Source: Branchipolynoe longqiensis (lineage: Eukaryota > Annelida > Polychaeta > Phyllodocida > Polynoidae). Taken from it: a DNA stretch of 64,000 nt. The notes beneath the pieces are model-generated. The model did no database searches. It saw only the letters and a list, made by a program, of their open reading frames with translations, and was not told where the DNA came from. Positions 60,401 through 64,000 of this stretch are shown in pieces. Both the position numbers and the translations under genes were made by a program. Numbering within the stretch: position 1 is the first letter of the stretch; each line of letters begins with the position of its first letter. The DNA lies in NCBI GenBank assembly GCA_030323885.1, contig CM059196.1, forward strand, positions 36,310,481 to 36,374,480, written 5' to 3'.

Positions 60401-62992
60401 AGTAGTCCCTACACAGTACTGGATCGGACTCATGTATGTAATTTAGAGTGGACTGTAGTTTCATTTGAAACAATAATAAACTACAATAACCAAATAGCTT
60501 GGTAGTTCTGGCCATTTTACCACTACTGAATATTCCCGCTTACTACAGTCCGGTCTTTCAAAACCATGTGCAATAACCACATTTTATACCCTCTCCCTGC
60601 CCTTCTCCTGCCCATTAGGGAGGCCCCGGGGACCTTGTTGGACAGGACGGGGAGGAAACCGGATGTAACATAGTGATCGCCACTACTATCAGCACCTCAA
60701 GAAGTTGCGGAGTGCTGAAGGGCTTCACAAGTGTGAGGCGGTGTCGCTCGGTGTAGGGCACCCCACGCGCATCCTTTACATCAGACTGGACGAGGTCCAC
60801 ATCCAGCACGTACTCTTCTCCACGAAGTGCATCCAGCCGCCGGTACCTGACCAAGCACAAGCAAGATGGCTACCTAAATCGGTCACTAGCCGACCCGTGC
60901 TCAATGTAGCAGGGATGACAGAGGCTTCCAAAAGTTTTAAAAGCGGAAAAAAAAGCTAGAAAAAAGGGGGAAAATGCTGGAAAAGCAGAGAAAAATCTGG
61001 AAATCGGACTGCCAGGAAATCCGACATTACAAAGCATATGAGGAGAAATTATCTCCATGACCCAAGAAATATTTTCTTTGAAAAACCCCATAAAAAATCT
61101 AAAATTTCTCATCCCTGTATGCTTAATGTGTACACAGCGCAATAAAAATGCTGCTCATCAGATAATTCCTAATGTGTATGAAAGTCAATCAAGTACTGCC
61201 TATCGGATATTCACTAACACGTATGATGCTTACTAAAAGCTGCTTATCAAATGGTTAATGCTTTTGAAGCATACAAATAATGTGTAATGTGTGAAGCTTG
61301 CTTACTAAAATACTTCTTATGAGATAATACACCATGTGTGAAGCGTACTGAAATACTGCTCATCAGATAAAGCCTTGTACGAAGCTTACTAAAATACTGC
61401 TTATCAGATAAAGCATCTATCTGTATGAAGCATTCTAAAATATTTCCCGTCTAATAAATTAACCTAAAATAATATAATTAAAAAAATAAACACAACTAAA
61501 TACTACGCTTTCAATGGGGTGAGAGGGTTAAGCGGAAATACAAAAAGCCATGAATGCGGTATTTAAAGGCACACTCTCGCTATACATACCCATTGATGAG
61601 GCGGTCGATCTTCCAGGTGCGTGCCCGCGCAGAGTTGAGCAGCGCCTGCGACTGGTGGACGATGTCCCTGATGTCGGCCTTGTGGTGGCCAAGCAGGCCG
61701 ATCTTCGGGTCGTCGTCGAAGTTGTTGTGAATGTAGGAAGCATTGAAGTAGTCATACCGCAGCACCTGCCCACAGAGACCGCCCCAGTCAGTACCACCGA
61801 AAAGGTTGGTTGGCTGTTGGGAGTTTTACGTCCTGGCAACATCTAAGGTCATATCAGGATGGATACCGACTTGTGACTGCGCACTCATGGCAACTTTATA
61901 GTGCTGCCCCACATGACCCGATATCCCACTCAGTCACATTATATTGACACTGAGCCAACCAGTCCTTGCCCTATCCTAATAATGCTGAGCACCTGGCTAG
62001 GAAGCGACTAGTCTAAATTTGTATGTCATCGGTTTGACTCGACCAGGGTTCAAACCTTTCCCACAATCTACCAAAACAGGAGACGGATGCTCAAGACATT
62101 TGGCCATCCCATCTGGTCCCAAGGTTCAGCGGTGAAAGCCACAACTGAGGTACAGAGTTGGTTCCTGGCTGGCCGACAGACATACCGAAAACCTTAACTC
62201 CAGCAAATCTTCCGTGAATCTCTGGCGGCACTAAGCACATAAAGGGCAGCCAGATTTTTCATTCGAAAAAATAACAAATAAATAAACAGAAATGAGTGAA
62301 AGTATGAATATTCTTTTAAAATTCAATTAAAAATAAACAAATATTTTCTCGTTCGTTTTGTTTTACATTATTGCAATATGGATTTGCTTACTTTCCCATG
62401 ACTATTTCCGGTATTTTGAGAAAAGAGTGTGGCACACAAGTTCTGATAGCCTCGGAATGTGTCACAGTGATACATTTAATTTGCTATTGTTAGCTCACTT
62501 TAACACAATATTTATTCAATATACCATTTTGTGTGTAAATAATACTGAATTTAAAAATGGATAGTAAAACAGTGCTTCTGTGCTGACGAAAGAACCCATT
62601 CAGCAAAATGAACATATTTACAAGACAAAAACAAACAAAAATACATATAGGATATTACTGAAAATAGGTGTGCAATAGGTGTAGCGTTATTGTAACACTA
62701 ACAAATACTATCAGTGGAGAAAATGTCCTCGTATGGAACAAATATGCTTGGTTTGTTGTGGTTGTTATTTTGAAAATACAATTTCACTTTTAAATTGCCG
62801 CCTTTTTTGGTGCTCATATACCTCATAAATGGTTCTGGCACGGAATGGCTCGCGTAGCTGCGTTTGTAGATCTTGGTTTGCGAGAACATCTGGCGAGGTT
62901 GCCGTACACGGCTCGCACTCAGACCCCTTGTACTTGAAGGTAACGTCCACCACCGTGCGCACGGAGAAGCCGAGAGACACGGCAAGAACGAG
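54236..62992 (-). CDS. CHPF: Chondroitin polymerizing factor / synthase family gene (7 exons seen)
   Basis: Exons, in coding order: 62822-62992, 61590-61765, 60696-60846, 59506-59688, 57664-57982, 56308-56450, 54236-54454; phases agree throughout (453 residues). Read: membrane segment 'LVLAVSLGFSV', 'INGYRRLDALRGEEYVLD', 'MIHFVIPVSGHVTKRFEQF', 'IFFCDTDILFNQAFIDRC', 'VYYPIVFGQYDPRIV', 'HYGFGIACMYAADYRSVGGF', 'HGWGREDVDLYQKHV' and 'VFRAMDPGLVHQYHERNC'. These are hallmarks of the chondroitin synthase family, type II Golgi proteins that build GlcA/GalNAc chains. N- and C-terminal features lean to CHPF, but DTD and GWGRED, needed for GalNAc transfer, are kept as in CHSY1; human CHPF has lost them. 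The first glycosyltransferase domain (about 300 residues) is missing between the first two exons. Confidence 0.9.
54560..55047 (-). mobile_element. Full SINE-A with target-site duplication, beside a partial copy
   Basis: Complete inverse copy at 54700-55033 ('ttttacgtcctagcaacatc' to 'attcggccatcccgtctgg'). It is flanked by a 14-base direct repeat, 'cctcagggaatttg' at 54686 and 'cctcggggaatttg' at 55034, the mark of LINE-driven insertion. A headless second copy lies at 54560-54672. Confidence 0.92.
55048..55524. other. Intronic stretch
   Basis: No exon or repeat recognised, ends in a (GAT)n run at 55511-55527. Confidence 0.45.
55525..55702 (-). mobile_element. SINE-A head half
   Basis: 'gtgaaccagtccattaccct' to 'attcggccatcccaactgg', 3' part missing. 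Confidence 0.82.
56195..56297 (-). mobile_element. SINE-A central fragment adjoining an exon
   Basis: 'accagtccatgccctatctt' to 'ctttggtttgattcgg'. It ends about 15 bases from the splice donor at 56307. Confidence 0.7.
56308..56450 (-). CDS. CHPF: CHPF-like exon: GWGRED motif
   Basis: Acceptor 'cccataactag', donor 'aaag|gtgggt'. Codes 'HWVHYGFGIACMYAADYRSV', 'GGFSLDRHGWGREDVDLYQK'. The GWGxED box binds metal and acceptor in GT7-like domains (family knowledge). Confidence 0.94.
56451..56935 (-). repeat. Tandem copies of intron end plus exon start (about 104-bp unit)
   Basis: Upstream of the exon at 56450, four further copies of its first 65-70 bases, each preceded by the same 'ttggtttccc..aactag' acceptor, start at 56554, 56657, 56762 and 56841 (spacing 104, 103, 105, 79). 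Each reads 'HWVHYGF.I' and 'CMYAADYRS' with scattered changes, then passes into the next intron end, whose acceptor TAG is an in-frame stop. Two shorter scraps reach 56935. Confidence 0.92.
57095..57245 (-). mobile_element. SINE-B tail with SINE-A-type tRNA head
   Basis: Read on -: 'ccggacgcggtggccgaatc' (A box) then 'aaagaaatatgtcggaatga', 'ccatatgtttgacgtctaat' and 'ctatgtgctctagtggcgtc'. Head and tail belong to different families defined elsewhere in the window. Confidence 0.75.
57306..57532. repeat. Minisatellite, about 50-bp unit, five copies
   Basis: 'aagtgaatgaattctacatt' and 'ttaatatagagaaatatgac' repeat with small changes. Confidence 0.9.
57664..57982 (-). CDS. CHPF: CHPF-like exon: DTD motif
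   Basis: Acceptor 'cattatttag', donor 'acag|gtcagt', 319 bases. Codes 'STVEVLHQRYRRAHVRLIQT', 'DFNRAMGLDLGIRQLPPETL', 'IFFCDTDILF', 'NTVLGTQVYYPIVFGQYDPR'. DTD is the metal-binding DxD of the GalNAc-transferase domain. Confidence 0.95.
57998..58750 (-). mobile_element. SINE-A with nested hAT-like MITE, 14-bp TSD
   Basis: The outer direct repeat 'taaataatgattga' is at 57984-57997 and 58751-58764. Inside, a SINE-A tail starts at 58009 and its head ends at 58750 ('gattcggtcaccgcgtccag'). Between them, about 58035-58535, lies sequence with 'aagaccttttaaagacc' and 'aagactttttaaggatctgc', ending 'gggaaccctga', like known hAT MITEs. Part of the SINE body was lost. Confidence 0.8.
58765..59097. other. 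Intronic stretch
   Basis: AT-rich, nothing recognised. Confidence 0.45.
59098..59460. repeat. Minisatellite, about 85-bp unit, four copies
   Basis: Units contain 'cctatttgaaatcactccgc', 'ccacccac', 'ggactatcacctctgctta' and 'ggtcctcaatgcc'. 'tcacctctgctt' also occurs at the adjoining exon's donor (59502-59513). Confidence 0.9.
59506..59688 (-). CDS. CHPF: CHPF-like exon: start of second GT domain
   Basis: Acceptor 'tccaatgtag', donor 'gcagag|gtgagt', 61 codons. Codes 'DELLNSNKMIHFVIPVSGHV', 'FEEVCLKTGEHVYLLIVLFA'; the 'IPVSG' box opens the GT7-like fold in this family. Confidence 0.92.
59870..60440. repeat. Minisatellite, about 118-bp unit, four to five copies
   Basis: Units: 'ttcccgcattacaactagtt', 'ccaggttacaggatggtggg', 'gtagtggtgactacacagta', 'ctgcacttctatatatgtaa'. 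Confidence 0.93.
60696..60846 (-). CDS. CHPF: CHPF-like exon: GYRR motif
   Basis: Acceptor 'gcttggtcag', donor 'cttgag|gtgctg' (weak). Joined to the previous exon it gives 'INGYRRLDALRGEEYVLDVD', matching the family's inter-domain signature. Continues 'RHRLTLVKPFSTPQLLE'. Confidence 0.9.
60911..61122. mobile_element. Foldback element related to F1
   Basis: 'gcagggatgacagagg' at the left and 'tttctcatccctgta' at the right, with lysine-codon-like purine-rich centre. Confidence 0.6.
61145..61450. repeat. Diverged tandem repeat, about 45-55 bp unit
   Basis: 'gaagcttactaaaatactgc' and 'ttatcagataa' recur five to six times. Confidence 0.75.
61590..61765 (-). CDS. CHPF: CHPF-like exon: inter-domain region
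   Basis: Acceptor 'ctctgtgggcag', donor 'aatgg|gtatgt', 176 bases. Codes 'VLRYDYFNASYIHNNFDDDP', 'IGLLGHHKADIRDIVHQSQA' and 'TWKIDRLING'. Begins in phase 0. In vertebrate CHPF the matching 'VLRWDYF' lies at about residue 420, after the first GT domain. Confidence 0.9.
61813..62128 (-). mobile_element. SINE-A copy
   Basis: 'gttttacgtcctggcaacat' to 'tttggccatcccatctgg', small internal deletion near 61913. Confidence 0.88.
62822..62992 (-). CDS. CHPF: CHPF-like exon: membrane anchor and stem
   Basis: Acceptor 'tgtgactttcag', donor 'tatgag|gtatat', 57 codons in phase 0 at both ends. Codes 'LVLAVSLGFSVRTVV' (type II anchor, 'SLGF' as in CHPF), a Cys pair 'SECEPCTA' and 'LREPFRARTIYE', resembling the CHPF stem. 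The start codon is in an exon not seen in the window. Confidence 0.82.
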
Positions 62993-63017
62993 CTGAAAGT
63001 CACACAGGCAATCAAGT

Positions 63018-63402
63018 TGGTTGTTGGTTTTACGTCCTGACAACATCTAAGGTCATATCAGGACGGGTGACGACTTGTTTGTTTGTTGTTGTTTTACGTC
63101 CTAGCAACATCTAAGGTCATATCAGGATGAGTACCGACTTGTGACAGTGCACACTCATGGCAACTTTATTGTGCTTCCCTATGGGGGGACCAGGCCGCTA
63201 GCACCATGACCTGAGTCACATTATCCTGACACTGAGCTAACCAGTCCTTGCCCTATCCTATTAATGCCGAGCGCCAGGCAATGAAGCGATAAGTATCAAT
63301 TAACAAATTTTAAGTCATTGGTTTGACTCGACCAGGAACCAAACTCCCGACCTTCCGCACGCGAGGCCCACGCGCTACCGATTAGGCCACTGTGCCCGGT
63401 AT
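63018..63402 (-). mobile_element. SINE-A with doubled tail and 9-bp TSD
   Basis: Flanked by 'caatcaagt' at 63009 and 63403. The tail 'ttttacgtcctgacaacatc' is repeated as 'ttttacgtcctagcaacatc' 75 bases further on. Head read on -: 'gggcacagtggcctaatcgg' 'tagcgcgtgggcctcgcg', a third tRNA-like head type. Confidence 0.87.
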
Positions 63403-63470
63403 CAATCAAGTAAACTAACAGAGAAATGCCCAACAACACTCATCAAATCGAAACTGCATTGAAAAGATCA

Positions 63471-64000
63471 ATTTGCATAGTTTGATGGTTTTAAGTTTCT
63501 GTCATTTTTCTGAGATAAATATATTGGTCATTATAATCTACTTTACTCCAGGTTGAAATAACTTATTTTAAAAGGCAAATTTTGCAGATATTTGAAGTGC
63601 AAACATGTCAAAGTAGTTTTGGCAGGCACACCAAAACTCTGGGACACCATAGGCTTCTGCAGAAACAAGTTCTATTAAACTGACTCAGTATTCCCTTCTA
63701 CACAGAAGCAAATGGTTAATAAATACATTAGTATCAAAGTTAGATACATACAATTAAATCTAGATAATTGTTTTGGTTTCGAAAATTTCAGGGATGAAAG
63801 TGGTATCCAGGAAGAACCGCGGAAATGAGGCTGAGACATTGGCGCCAATGGTGAATTTCCGCGAAAACGCGAATTCTCCCACCCATATGATTAGCATTGA
63901 CAGGGAATCACGGAAGAATCCCGAAAGTTAGGTTTCAACTCTGCTTGTTGTGACTATATTACTGCTCATGCCTAACTTTCTTGTTCGGGTTTATGTTCTA
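63471..64000 (+). mobile_element. M1 MITE joined to F1 foldback
   Basis: 63471-63787 is M1 ('ttgcatagtttgatgg' to 'gttttggtttcgaaaatttc'), cut at its right end where F1 starts 'cagggatgaaagtggtatcc'. F1 continues to the window edge with the same inner words as 50957-51250. Confidence 0.72.

Noticed and set aside
62155..62260. Exon-like segment on - ('PPEIHGRFAGVKVFG' then gtatgt)
   Set aside because: No acceptor before it, no match to the missing CHPF domain, and an adjoining repeat-like context.

Overview
This is a eukaryotic, intron-rich, repeat-dense window. The dispersed SINE families (one with a 3' part around 'gtgggaaagtgcatataaa' and 'aatgtgctctag', typical of molluscan genomes as I remember them), a DIRS-type retrotransposon and the two animal genes suggest a marine lophotrochozoan, most likely a gastropod mollusc. 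I cannot name the species.

Two protein genes converge. On the + strand, ten exons between 20172 and 45828 encode an hnRNP U-like protein: second part of the SPRY domain, a P-loop kinase-like (AAA) domain, then a tail of about 1320 residues rich in RGG, GYGMGGQ repeats and polyproline. Exon phases agree at every junction. The 5' exons (SAP domain, start of SPRY) were not found in the window. On the - strand, seven exons between 62992 and 54236 encode a chondroitin polymerizing factor / chondroitin synthase family glycosyltransferase. Its first exon lies beyond the right edge, and the exons for the first (beta-1,3-glycosyltransferase) domain are absent where they should be. One protein is nuclear and RNA-binding, the other a Golgi enzyme; nothing suggests they work together.

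Layout: 1-13418 intergenic or intronic, SINEs and a minisatellite; 13419-18433 a decayed DIRS element; 18434-18742 a foldback made of two inverted DIRS-like ends; 20172 first visible hnRNPUL exon; 21056-23035 a 76-bp satellite inside the 14.7-kb intron; 24-34 kb MITEs, SINEs, minisatellites and a kilobase-scale tandem duplication; 35-45.8 kb the main hnRNPUL exons; 45.8-47.1 kb its 3' UTR; 47-54 kb intergenic, rich in inverted-repeat elements; 54.2-63 kb the CHPF-like gene with SINE-filled introns.

The most unusual signal is recurrent duplication of the intron-end/exon-start junction. Exon copies carrying a 3' splice site plus the first bases of the exon lie upstream of three different exons in the two genes (37207 and 39079 in hnRNPUL; a run of four extra copies at 56451-56850 in CHPF). 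In each case the duplicated acceptor leads to an in-frame stop.
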